From assembly GCA_948470475.1 (NCBI GenBank), contig OX419338.1, positions 15,476,715 through 15,540,714 of the forward strand: a DNA stretch of 64,000 nucleotides, given 5' to 3'. Source of the DNA: Galaxea fascicularis. Lineage: Eukaryota; Cnidaria; Anthozoa; Scleractinia; Euphylliidae. The notes beneath the pieces were generated by a model. It was not told the origin of the DNA. It did not search any database and saw only the letters and a list, made by a program, of their open reading frames with translations. This document shows positions 48,345 through 58,893 of this stretch, one piece after another. How positions within the stretch are numbered: the first letter of the stretch is position 1; the number at the start of each line of letters is the position of its first letter. The position numbers were made by a program, and so were the translations under genes.

Positions 48345-49098
48345 GGTTCAACTCACTAAATGACTTTGACTTTTCCTACCTGGTTATTTCGCTTTGTGAC
48401 CTCCTTTGGTGGTAAGTCTCCCAGGGTTACTACTCCTGTGACATTGACTCTCTGGTTACGGGTTAATTTTTGCATTTCTGCTAAGGTGATGTTGGCTGCA
48501 ATAGTTTCAGGTGGATTGTTTATGCTGGTGTTTGCATCATCTTGAGGTGGTTCACTTTCAAAATCAACGTCTGTTGCATTCACTTGAGTTATTGATGTTG
48601 TTGAATTGATGAATAGCTGACCATCTTGTTCTTTCACTCCTACCAACTTCAAAGGAGCCCCTGTCTTGTTGTGATGTAATGCTTGTTCATGATTTTTTTT
48701 GTCAAATCCAACTACACGGGTGAACTTTGATGGAGATGTCTGTAAGGAACACACAAAGTAATCTTTATTTGTTCTTGATGATTTTTTCAATGGTGACACC
48801 GAGTGTAGGAATCCTATGTCACTGTCTTTTCGTTTTGCCATAGCCTAAGGAAACAAGAAGAAAAGAATAACATTAATACTTTTGTACAATTTTACACCCA
48901 CAATGGGTGATTTTGTTGTTGAAACATTATGTTAAATTGTGCTTACCTTAAAGGGTAGCGTGGTGGAAAAAGTGAAATAATTTTTCCAACCAAAAGTGGA
49001 ATGTTATGATAGAATGATAACATGGAAGTCAATGTAATCATATATATTAGTCAAACAAAGCAACTAGAGGCTTGTAAAAGGACAGTGAGTTATCAGTT

Positions 49099-49457
49099 TC
49101 AATTATGTGAGAAAGCAGTTGCCAAGTCATTCAATCTAATTTCTTCTTCAATTCTAAATCGGAGTTGAGGGGAGTCTTTAATTTTTTTTAAGCGATCAAA
49201 TGTCATAGGTTCTATTACACAAGACTCTAGTGTTCCAATCCTACTGATAGCTACGTATGTTATGCCCGCTGTTTTTTCAGAGGTGCCAAGGTTGATCCAA
49301 GTTTTAGGCAAAGTTAAACCTTGACTTTTGTGTATAGTTATAGCCCATGATAGCTTCAAAGGTATTTGCAGTCTTTCATGAAATCCACTAACTGTGTCTG
49401 CTGTAAGGCCTTGCGCACGGTGTTGCTTATCACTACTATATTTTACTAACCACTTGT
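49099..49457 (-). pseudogene. PIF1-like helicase, C-terminal fragment
   Basis: The minus-strand frame reads WLVKYSSDKQHRAQGLTADT, then LSWAITIHKSQGLTLPK, then TYVAISRIGTLESCVIEPM, and stops at 49099. The AITIHKSQGLTL and YVAISR motifs are late helicase motifs of the PIF1 family (superfamily 1B). A stop codon lies just upstream of about 49457 in this frame, and no further helicase sequence is seen before a CGTTCC/CGTGCC repeat. It is either a last exon or a decayed remnant. Helitrons encode Rep fused to a PIF1-like helicase; the RPA-like ORF directly downstream supports that origin. Confidence 0.7.
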
Positions 49458-49639
49458 GTTGGACTGAATTTTATCATCCACAGAAGCTCATTTAGTTTAT
49501 AGTTTACCTGGACATGTTTAGACAGAAGATAAAACATTGTTATTTTTCTAATTGCAACCACGTTAAGTTCACCAATGCGAGGTAAGAAGAAAATGAATTT
49601 CGAAAAACGGTCAAAAATCGGCACTTCCGGTGTAACAAA

Positions 49640-49826
49640 ACGGCACATCGTGCGTTCCTTGCCCTTGGCACACCACTTCCCAAATATCGTGCCTGTCGTG
49701 CCATTTAACGTTCCTTGGTCGTACCTTGTTGTGCCTTGCACCGTTCTCTGATTGTGCCCTAAATCGTTCCTACCGTGCCATCGTTCCTATCGTGCCCTTT
49801 ATCGTTCCTTTCGTGCCTTTTTCCCG
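49640..49826 (+). repeat. Degenerate CGTTCCTNNCGTGCC repeats
   Basis: CGTGCC and CGTTCC alternate about a dozen times with 6-20 base spacing. It looks like a decayed minisatellite directly upstream of the helicase fragment. Confidence 0.6.
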
Positions 49827-50035
49827 CGAAACAAGGATTACTACGCGCGTTTATAACAACAGTTGCTGTAAACTTTCCGTTTTGCGTGAAGAAAGGAAAC
49901 AGAAATAAAATGTTTTCAATTAAAAATCATGTCTCATTAAATTATTTTGGGAATCCCATTTAACTTGTCCATGTACCATTCAACATGTCCTTGTACTTTT
50001 CTTCGATTAGTGGAGTAACATGCACGAAACCGTAG

Positions 50036-50097
50036 TATAAAAGGGTGATCACAGTCGAACTGATCAAATTTCTCCAAGATCTAAAGGTCTGCATCAG
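50036..50097 (+). promoter_or_regulatory. Possible TATA promoter and non-coding first exon of the BEN gene
   Basis: TATAAAAGGG at 50036-50045 is a consensus TATA box. About 50 bases on, GCATCAG|GTGAGG (donor at 50098) is a good splice donor with no ATG in between. A strong acceptor (TTATCTCTTGCCAG) lies 17 bases before the BEN-gene ATG at 51940. Linking them would give a 1.8-kb 5' intron. No transcript evidence is available. Confidence 0.4.
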
Positions 50098-50109
50098 GTG
50101 AGGATTATT

Positions 50110-51910
50110 GTTCTTTACTTTGATCAATATAATGTATTGGTAGTGAACGACAACTGTTTACAGAAATCACATCAATTGTTTGTCTTTCTGGCGCCATCAG
50201 GTCTATCTTGAAAGCCAATTTAGCGCTATCGCTGATTAAATCTGCCGGTAATCGACAATCAAAATGTATCTACTGGGCCGGGGTGACTGTTCCTGAAAGA
50301 CTGATTAAAAGCAACACACGTATAATTCAATCCAACTAGCAAAGTCGATTAAGCTTGACTAACAACGTGAAAAAAAAAAAAAAAATCTAGGCGGCCTAAG
50401 TGGGAGTTCACGCGGGGGCAGGCTTTGAGTTTGAGTACTTTAAATATCACGCTTACCCGGTGTCTCGTGCACAAAATGTCAATTAGGTTTATTTACTGCT
50501 TTTGGGGATAATTTACTTTTAAATACAGCACATGGAGAAGATGTGTAAACAAGTACTAACTGATCACGGTTGGATTGTTAAAAAATAACAGACCCAAATT
50601 GTTTGAATTGTACAAATTTGGCTGGTTCACTTCCAGATGTAAGCTTTTGTCCGAATTTCAGCACGGCAAATAATTCTTGCCTATTGCTCTATTGTCAAAG
50701 AGAAAACAACAACAGTTCTCTTCCAATAGATCCATGCAGATCGATTGTTGCCTTCTGTAGTCTCTGCCTCTCTTGAACTCGACTATGTGCGTTTTTCGAA
50801 ATTTGGCCTTTTTGGGTCCTTAAATTTAAATTGTTGCATAACGTACGTCCTCAGTTTATACGGAAAACGGCTCCCTAAAAGCGTGTTCTAAAAGAGCCAA
50901 CCAGTCTCAGCGACTACAAACTTCCGGAAAGTTGAATACCTGAACCACACAAGTTTAGGGCAAAAAAAGTACAAATAAAACAGTTTTTCGCTTCAAGAAC
51001 CATGAAACAGTCTGGGAGAACAGTCGACCGCACAGCGAGTGACCTTGAAAAAACCGAAGATGAACTTGGCCCAATGTTTAGCATATTTTGGCTTATCTGT
51101 GACCACTATTAAGCTTAACAAAAGTAGCCTGTTTACAAAAGTTTAATCAAACTAAATATAAGAAGAAACTGATGAAAAAGGAAATGATCATTTGGAATAG
51201 GGTCAGATTTTTACGATAAGCTATGAGCGAAACTATATGCACAACTGCTGGTAATCTCGCAATCTGATTGGCTAATTCGCCATTGTCGATAAGAGTTCAG
51301 ACAACGCCGCTCACGTCAACTTGTCACGCAATGCCTTTTTCATCTCTCGCGCGCTGAAATAAACATTTTCTTTGACGCTGATATTGTGGTAAAAAACAAA
51401 TCGAATGTGGTTTATACTCTTATCGACAACGAGTATGCGTCATCACAGTGGTCAAAATGTTGTGGACTCACGAGGCGCAGCAGAAATCGCTAGTGTACTA
51501 TAACACTATTTAGCGGACATGTGAAATTTTAACCGGTTTCTTAGTTTGACAACACAGTGAAACAACCACGATGGAGACAAGACCAACTTACCAATTCATA
51601 GTCTCCTCATCACAGTCATCTTGTTACTGATTTCTCCCAGCAACGTCAGCAAAATGAAGTCACCCGAACAATGTCACCTTTTTTGCAAACGTCGCTAACA
51701 TGCAAGTCGACTTCTTTTTTTACACTGTCTTACATATACGGCGAGGTCAGAATTGGGAATCAGAGCTTTCAGGAACGTCTTTTTAGCATCTTGAACGAAC
51801 TCCCAATGTAGTATAAACTACTTTCCAGCAACTAAGACCATAACGATTTCTCACCATAAAATTATTGTAACCACTTCTTGCATAGTTGTCATCTACTTTG
51901 CGAATTACTT
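50110..51910. other. Upstream region or 5' intron of the BEN gene
   Basis: No coding exon or recognisable mobile element is seen. It is AT-rich, with a poly-A run at 50371-50385. It may be the 5' intron suggested by the TATA box and donor near 50.1 kb. Confidence 0.5.
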
Positions 51911-51939
51911 TATCTCTTGCCAGCAGAATAAGCTCTAGA

Positions 51940-54630
51940 ATGAGTGGCAAAGTCTATAGATACGCACTGTTCTACTTTCCACAAACCAACGAAGTGGGAA
52001 CAGCCCGTACCACAGCCATCTCGGAAGGCTATCGTTGCCAAGTGAGTGTCGGATCTGTGGTTAAAGTCCGGTGGGAAAATGAAACCCAGGAAGTCCCCGC
52101 AAAAATTCTACAAATGGACGGTATGGATTCTCTTCACTTTTATAAGCATGGCTGGAGAGGGTTTTTAGCTGAATGCGCGCACGCAATCTACACACGCCAT
52201 GACTTAGATGCATGCGTCAGCTGAATGAATCAAAAACAAGCACACCGGAAGTTAAATATTTGTTTTTAGCTTGAAATTTTGCTCGGTGATCTATCCTGAT
52301 TTTTTGCATGCAAGCACTATTCGTTATGGCATTTCAAATATAAAAGTTTCCGGGAAAATTATCTAGAACAATTGTCTGTAAGCCATAAAACGTTTTTTTT
52401 TTAATATATTAAATTCTATTAGATAACTTTTCATCATACTGTCTGAAAAGTTAAAGAATTTAGGGAGCTTTTCGACAAAGAAATAAAAACGGTCGGTCAC
52501 CGAAATAAAAACTGAAATTTAGAGGACCTTTTTCTGGACATTGCACGTTGCCATGCTAACTTATATGACGTCAAAAGTACTCCCTTAAAGGGTCTTAAAG
52601 TATAGCCCAACAATAGAGTTGCCTAAGGAGACATATAGTTTGCGCACACCATGAAATATCCTTCTTTGTAACATTTCATCGTTTCACAAACACTACACCA
52701 ACGAAAAACACTTTCAAGCCTCCTTAAATTAAAAGAATTTAAGATTGTCTCAGTAAACAACAGTACACTAATACACTGTATGTGATGGAAGAATTCCATA
52801 GTGCTCAGTGTTAATGGGTAAAAGCAATCAGCATTGCAGCTTTCCCTTTTTCTCCTATCCTCCTTCCTTCTCCTCCGTTTTTGAATATAAAATAAAAAAC
52901 AGACGTTTGAATTAAATCCAATGTCCATTTCACATATATCAATCCCAGCATAGCATATTAGAGCCAATCGCAGTGTATGACAAAATAAAACCAGTGAAAA
53001 GCTACTGAACACAAATAATGGCAAGCAGAACTTATGGGTACAATGGTGCTTAATTTCAACATTTTCAGATGAAGTCAATGTTCTGTGGGCAGCAGAAAGG
53101 ACTGTAAACCTTGATTCACTGGCAGCTGAAGCAAGTGACATTATAAAGAAACTTCCGCCCAGAGGAAAAAAGCGAACGCATTCAGTAGAACAGCCAAGCT
53201 CCCTTCACCCCGATTTTTCCACTACCCACCCCATGCCATCCCCAAGCCTTGGGTTCCCTACAAATTCTAGTTTATCTCAAGTGTTGCCCCCAGTCACCAC
53301 AAGCACCTTATTACCTGCCTCTGTATGTTCTGAAGGTTCCGAGGTACTGCCCTCAGTAACCGTTTCTATGGGTGTACTAGCCACCCCACCTTTATGTTCC
53401 ACTCCCCCCTATGTTAATTCCCCTATTTCTCCCCCTCCTCCCCCTGCCCCTAGTTTTAGTAGCTCCAGTACTTCCAATTTGTCATGTCCTTTACCCCAGT
53501 CATTGCCCCCAGTTTCTGCCCCTGCACCAACCCCTATCCCATTGTGTTCCAGTTTCCCAAACTTGTTGCCCCCTATTTCTATTGGTCAATCATCCACAGC
53601 CCCTGTGTGTACTGGTAATCCCCCTAATGTTTCACTCCCTGCCCTGGTGTTTCCCAGTCCTCCCCAAGTATTGCCCCCTATTCCAACTTGTTTGTTGCCT
53701 CCCACATCTGTGGAAAACGTTCTTGGTGTGTTACCCCCTGTCTCCACTAAAGCATCATTAGCTAGCCATTTCATGTCAAATTCCACGATACTGCCCCCAA
53801 TTCCCACTGGTCACATTACAACCCCTTTATCTTCCCCTTTTGGACTGCCCCCTGTGTTGACTACCTGTAATACAAGAACTTCCCAAGGGTTGGTCCCTAC
53901 TATTTCTCAAGTATTAAAACCTAATGCCCCAAATGTACCACTACCATCATCCTCACAAAATGCAAATGCCCTCAGTGTTTCTACCCCCATTCCAGGTATG
54001 CAAGGGTTGTTCCCATCATGCTCTACCCCACTTCCCAGCATAACTCCTTTTCCCTCCACATTGAACATTGAACCTCAACTAAGTAACCTGCCTCCAATCC
54101 AGTTTTCACCAGAACCTAGCCCCACATCAACACCAGATGCAGCTGCCTTCTTTCCCTCAAAAACCCCTCCTTCTTTGTCACTTGATCCCTCTACACAAGA
54201 GCGAATAAACCAAATATACCAACACTCAATTCTACACACACAGCTACTTCATCAAATCATCAATACCATCTCGGGGCCTCAACTCGCATTAACACCATCT
54301 TCATGTCAGCCACAAAATCAAGATTGTAACCACCAGCTGGGGCAAGAAGTGGCAATTACAGAAATGGAGAAAAGGGAATTGAAGAACGCATCTTCCTCAA
54401 GTGTCAACTTCTCTGTAAAATTACTTGACAAACTTTTTAGTGAGGAAGAACTGTGCCATAGAAATGTCCACGGAGGCCATGGACGTCAGGCCCTTGACCC
54501 TGAAAAACTTTCAGTGATAAAAAGACTTCACTTTAAAGTCTTTCCGTGTGAGCACGAGGGCACCGAGTGGCAGAAATGTGTGAATGCCATCAATGCCCAT
54601 CTTAGAAAATACCACAAGAAGAAACAGTAA
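51940..54630 (+). CDS. Pro/Ser-rich BEN-domain protein
   Basis: Two coding exons, 51940-52120 and 53069-54630, join with matched phase (G|AT) to give 580 residues. Start is ATG 51940, preceded by an acceptor TTGCCAG at 51922. Residues 1-80 form a small domain (VSVGSVVKVRWENETQEVPA, then DDEVNVLWAAERTVN) that looks like a Tudor-like chromatin-reader barrel; this is inferred. A basic patch GKKRTH follows. Residues about 115-430 are low-complexity Pro/Ser/Thr with recurring LPP(V/I) motifs. The C-terminus (about 510-576) is a BEN domain: LLDKLFSEEEL, ALDPEKLSVIKRLHFKVFP, WQKCVNAINAHLRKY. BEN domains bind DNA or mediate chromatin repression in other animals. The unspliced reading frame continues past 52120 to 52224 and would give a short alternative protein. 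Confidence 0.85.
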
Positions 54631-54884
54631 TTTTGCCTTGAAAATCTACCACTATGAAAATATAAACAGAATATTAATTTTCACTAAGAGAGGAAACATG
54701 TTGGACATGCAAAGAACGGATTCACATTAAACACCAAACATTTGCGGTTAATAAGTGGTTTATTATATGAGTTTATAAAACAGCTAAAAATTGATTCAAG
54801 GCTGTGGGCATAAAGGGAGAATAATGCCCTAGCACAGCAGCTAATCTGAGCACGCATTTTATCAGCTACAAGCAGAAGCCATAT

Positions 54885-54890
54885 AATAAA
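54885..54890 (+). terminator. Polyadenylation signal AATAAA of the BEN gene
   Basis: Canonical hexamer 255 bases after the stop codon. Confidence 0.55.
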
Positions 54891-57448
54891 GACATTTATT
54901 AAGCAGTTTCACCTATTACCATTGACATTTTGCAATATTACATTTCTTCTTCTTTTTCTATGGTGGGAATTGAAGAAAACAGTACAATTAAGCCCTAACA
55001 TGCCAGTAAAAATACATTTAGGGCCCCTCAAAAAACAGAACAAAACAACAAAAAGATAATATTATAAGAACCAAAGAACAACTAGTTGGGTTGTCTTCCA
55101 ATGTAAACTGAAAGCCAAGTGAATTGATAACATAAATTCGTGCTAGCACTGGTAGTCTTTTCTCTAGGGATCATCTAGTATGAAAACCAGAAAACCTTAT
55201 TGCCATTGTTGCCAGTTTTTGCACTTACTTTTTGGAGTCCAAAAAGAAGCTGCTTGATGAAAAAAATAAAGAAGCAAGAAACAGAATTAACTAAGAATAT
55301 GGCCCAACAGTGTTCTTGCTGGCAAAAGATACATCTATTTATCTCAGTGTAGTAATGACACAGATTTCAGAAATACAAAAAAAAATTTTTGTCAGGTATC
55401 TATGTCTTAGGAGCACTGGTATCTTAAAACAATGAATGGTACACCAATGTAACAGGCTCTAAGACTCTATCTGTGTGAAGCTGTTTACATACCTTATTCT
55501 AACTTGTGTGTAGTTAATTTTGCAATCTGAAAACTCATTATTAATATTTTCTGCAAAATCAAACTCATAAAATTTCCTAAGTACTATCTTTAATTGAATA
55601 GGAAAAAAATACATAGGAAGCTGTTGTGTTCTGTTTAGTTTATGTTTGTGCAGTTTCCAGAATCTAAAACCTTCTATTTTTTCTGTCTTTTTAATCTGTG
55701 AAAAAGAGAAGGGTTTGTGGAAACATAGCAAATTGGAAAAAACCTGCAAAATGACGACATTTAATCTCCAATTTGCTCCTGGAGTCATGACAACAAAAAA
55801 TTTTTAACAAACAGCTCCCAGATTTTAATGAAATTTTTTTAAGAACAAGGAAACTGTCACTGACTTAAAACATGAATTATTTTTTCACTAAGTTATTCAC
55901 TTTTTACCTGGGCAGTGTCATTCTCTTTTTGATAATGCTAATAATATATACAACTGCATCATGGTAATTTATATTCAGGTGTATATTCACTCAAATATGA
56001 CTTGGCGAGGTTATGATGCCTTTCAGAAGATGGTTGAAATAAGCTCATTTCAAATTGATGTTTTAAACCCAGGCATAAAATTCAGCTAATGTTGAAGAGG
56101 TTTACCAGTATTATTGTTTACCAGTAATTTATTGTAAGTTGTAAAATTATTCCAAATTTAGATATTGACATATTGACTTAGCATAGATAAAGAACTCTCA
56201 TAAGCTTTATATTTTGCGATTGATTTGCTTGACACTAGCTTAGTCAAATATTTGTATAGGAGTAACTGTTAGGTCATGTACCAAAAATTAATTGGCCCAA
56301 GGCCCTATCTTTTAGCCAGAGAATGGTGTGCATGTAGTGTACATATTATACTGTTTTCATCATTCCATTCCATTTTCCATTCCACTTTATTACTAGTACA
56401 TGTAATAGTTTTCACTGGAGCTGCCCCCGCTTTTGAAGATCCGTTTAGCACCTGTATATGGTTTTTACAGGATATAAATACTGTGCATATGAATGTTAAA
56501 AAAGAAACGTTTGAATATTTATTGAAGGTGTAACATCCATGTAACTGGTTAGCATATTTCTCTGTAAATTTGACATTGAAATCTATTACAGTCATACAGT
56601 TTAGTTTTGTGAAACAGCAACGTATTGTATGTGTAGCCGCTGTATAGGAACTCAGCACTCTACTTTATTTTGTCACTTTAAAACTCGTCCTGTACGGTAC
56701 AAAACCTCCGTCCTAGAACGGTTCTTATAAAGCAAAATTACAAAAAATATATTAAGATTAAGACGACAGAAAACTTGCAACAATACAGGAAACATACGGC
56801 CAAAATACAAACATACCTTATCGGTGACTCTACGTATGACACAGGAAAAACTAGCAGCAGCGAAAGCAAACTAAACAATCTGACATACACTATAGGCAAC
56901 GAGACGAAAATAAAAAACTTGCACAAAAAAGATTGGCTTTTAAAACTAAGACGAACAAAAGAGGTGTGAGCATACATAGACATGAAAAAGGTTACGTAAT
57001 GAAAGAAAAGGAAAAACAAATAAAAGTATTGAAACAGTTACGCAACTGCGGTAACAGTATGTATAGTGACCAGCAATATATTATCCATAAATCAGTTGAT
57101 AAACTCGTGGTTGAAATGCTGCTAAATGATGGCGAAATGCGAACTCGTGGTTGCAAGACCTTGAAACAATGCTAGAAAGAACTTGAAATGCTGCTAGAGG
57201 ACAACGAAACGCAAACTCTTGCTCGCAAGACCGTCAAGTGCTGGTCGAAGATCTCGTGGTTGCAGAATGACAGCTACCCAACAGCACCTTGCGCGCTTGC
57301 TGAAATATTACCCGAGACCACCGTGCACGCCTAGTTTGATCAAATCAAGAGTGTTTTTGCATACTACAAATTTACTAACGGTACTTACTTTCTTACATTT
57401 TGACATTCCTCATAATTATACACGCGGGGAATCCTAGGATGCCTCCTC

Positions 57449-57474
57449 GGGTTTTGGCCCAGAGGCCAAAACCC
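57449..57474. repeat. Perfect 11-bp stem hairpin
   Basis: GGGTTTTGGCC and GGCCAAAACCC are separated by CAGA. It is followed by TGCAGGGG and could be a small transposon end or a terminator-like hairpin. Confidence 0.7.
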
Positions 57475-58602
57475 TGCAGGGGCAATTACATGTCAGACTC
57501 TAGTACACGAGAGCAACCAAAGCCGGGGGCTTAAATGGCATATGGTCAGCAGACAGAATTTGAATAATTTACATTAATAAAAGGAGGCTTTATTTAAAAT
57601 TATTACAATACTACTTAAACAACTACTACCATATTATGTTATAAGTTTATGACAAGCCAAAAAAAACATGTTATTTTTCTTTTATTACATTTCAAGCACT
57701 TCCAAGGATCGCAAAATTAGGATTCGGTCATACATGACCACAAACGGGTCTAGACAACATGCCAAAATCCACAGAAAAGGGTGTTAAGAGTAAATGTCCA
57801 CAAAGAAACTGATCCAAGTTCAAAGTGGAGTGAGGACACCAAAAGGATCACCAAAACTATTGTCGAAAGTCGAACGCCATTTTTGTTTTCGTGGACATCC
57901 CGTTTCCCATTTGAGTAGTTTGATGAAGAGACTGCTGACCATGAAGACTACAGGGGTGAAACTGTTGACGTAGTACAGTTTACGCGGTATTACCCCCTTA
58001 GTTTTCTTCGTGTATGAGTGTATCACGGTGGTAAGGGGTATGCGTGACGCGTGATTTGAGAGAAAGAATTGCTCGTGACACGTAAAAAGAGCTCAATCGT
58101 AGTCGTGATCCGTTTCTTGTTTTGTGAACCGCGATTCGCCAATCATGGGTAATTTTTCGTAAAATCCGGTATCGAGAATCGAACAGTGTCTCATATATCA
58201 TTACCTTATTACAAATATTGCTGTCCGTTTAATAACAGGCTCCTGTTACTTGTCAACAGAGTTATTTATCATTTCAGTTTCACAGTATTTTTAAGGAATT
58301 AATCACGTTGTCACAATTAGCTGATCGTTAACTCTGCACAAAACTCGCCGCAAGTTCTACAGTATCAGCAGTATTGTTGTGACTTTTCCTTGCACTTACA
58401 GCGAACAGGGAAGACCGTTAAAACAGTTCGAGTTTTGGTTGCGTGTTTTCTTCAGCTGTTTTTCTTACAACGGTATCAGAGATACGATCAGACTGTAGTC
58501 AACGATGTTGCAGTTACTTTTTGTTGAAAACCAACTTAAAATATGTTTCGTGAAATTCCGAAAAATACGCGCGTAAATCGTGATTCGTGATTGCCCCTAT
58601 CA

Positions 58603-58620
58603 ACCCCCCCCCCCCCCCCC
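58603..58620. repeat. Poly-C tract
   Basis: Eighteen or so C residues directly outside the inner end of the gypsy LTR. Homopolymer length may be unreliable in the assembly. Confidence 0.9.
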
Positions 58621-58623
58621 TCT

Positions 58624-58769
58624 TGTAGCGGGAAAAATATGGTCAAAATACGACTAGTAGTCTTGCAACAACAACAACGTGGTTCTTGATTTATTCCGAA
58701 TCTACCCGTGATACCCGCGCGTTCCATATATGGGCAACACTATGAATACAACAATAGAAAACGGCTACA
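58624..58769 (-). repeat. 3' LTR of the Ty3/gypsy element (146 bp)
   Basis: On the minus strand it starts TGTAGCCG and ends CCGCTACA, so the termini are inverted repeats (TGTAGC...GCTACA) with the standard TG...CA. Inside are a TATA-like CATATATGG and an AATAAA signal in the order expected for R-region processing. It directly follows a polypurine tract. The short length fits several invertebrate gypsy lineages. Confidence 0.75.
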
Positions 58770-58780
58770 TTCCCTCCTTA
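58770..58780 (-). other. Polypurine tract
   Basis: AAGGAGGGAA on the minus strand, immediately before the LTR start TGTAG. It would prime plus-strand DNA synthesis. Confidence 0.75.
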
Positions 58781-58893
58781 CTAACAGGAACGAGGTACCG
58801 CATGACAAAATAAACTCAAAAGGTATGGAACCTTAAAACTAGAGTACCTAGTAACTAGTCGGACGTAATAGTCGTAGGCGAGACCTAAACGAA

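Larger units (their letters stand above)
44942..48363 (-). mobile_element. CR1/L2-type non-LTR retrotransposon, nearly full length
   Basis: 3422 bp inserted into the RPA-like ORF. Target duplication is CTTT at 44938-44941 and 48364-48367 (plus strand). The 5' end lies 19 bases before the ATG of its ORF. The 3' end is GAATAAAG followed by (TATG)n, the short-tandem tail typical of CR1/L2 elements. It encodes endonuclease and reverse transcriptase. No separate ORF1 is present, either because of 5' truncation or because this lineage has one ORF. Confidence 0.88.
44351..48841 (-). pseudogene. RPA70-like OB-fold protein ORF split by a retrotransposon
   Basis: The N-terminal part (48841-48364) starts MAKRKDSDIGF just after a good acceptor (TTTCCTTAG) and contains an OB-fold-like RVNVTGVVTLGDLPP strand pattern. 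The C-terminal part (44941-44351) resumes in the same frame with KEDCIIEDDTGYSTIHLWDD. It then has a zinc-ribbon pattern Cys-x4-Cys ... Cys-x2-Cys (CQIKSC, CPSC), as in RPA70 DBD-C. The break is exactly the insertion of the 44942-48363 element, with CTTT duplicated on both sides. Without it the frame would be continuous at about 354 codons. RPA-like proteins bind single-stranded DNA, and Helitrons of several animals and plants carry them. A PIF1-like helicase remnant lies just upstream, so a Helitron origin is likely; a host gene is the alternative. Confidence 0.7.
54631..58600. other. Intergenic region between the BEN gene and the gypsy element
   Basis: Holds the BEN gene 3' UTR; AATAAA at 54885-54890 is the likely poly(A) signal. 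Short frames (for example 56276-56533 plus, 56738-57019 minus) have no recognisable domain. A perfect hairpin GGGTTTTGGCC/GGCCAAAACCC lies at 57449-57474. Nothing else is recognised. Confidence 0.6.

Noticed and set aside
52623..53141. 172-codon minus-strand frame
   Set aside because: It overlaps the intron and start of exon 2 of the BEN gene on the opposite strand and shows no domain.
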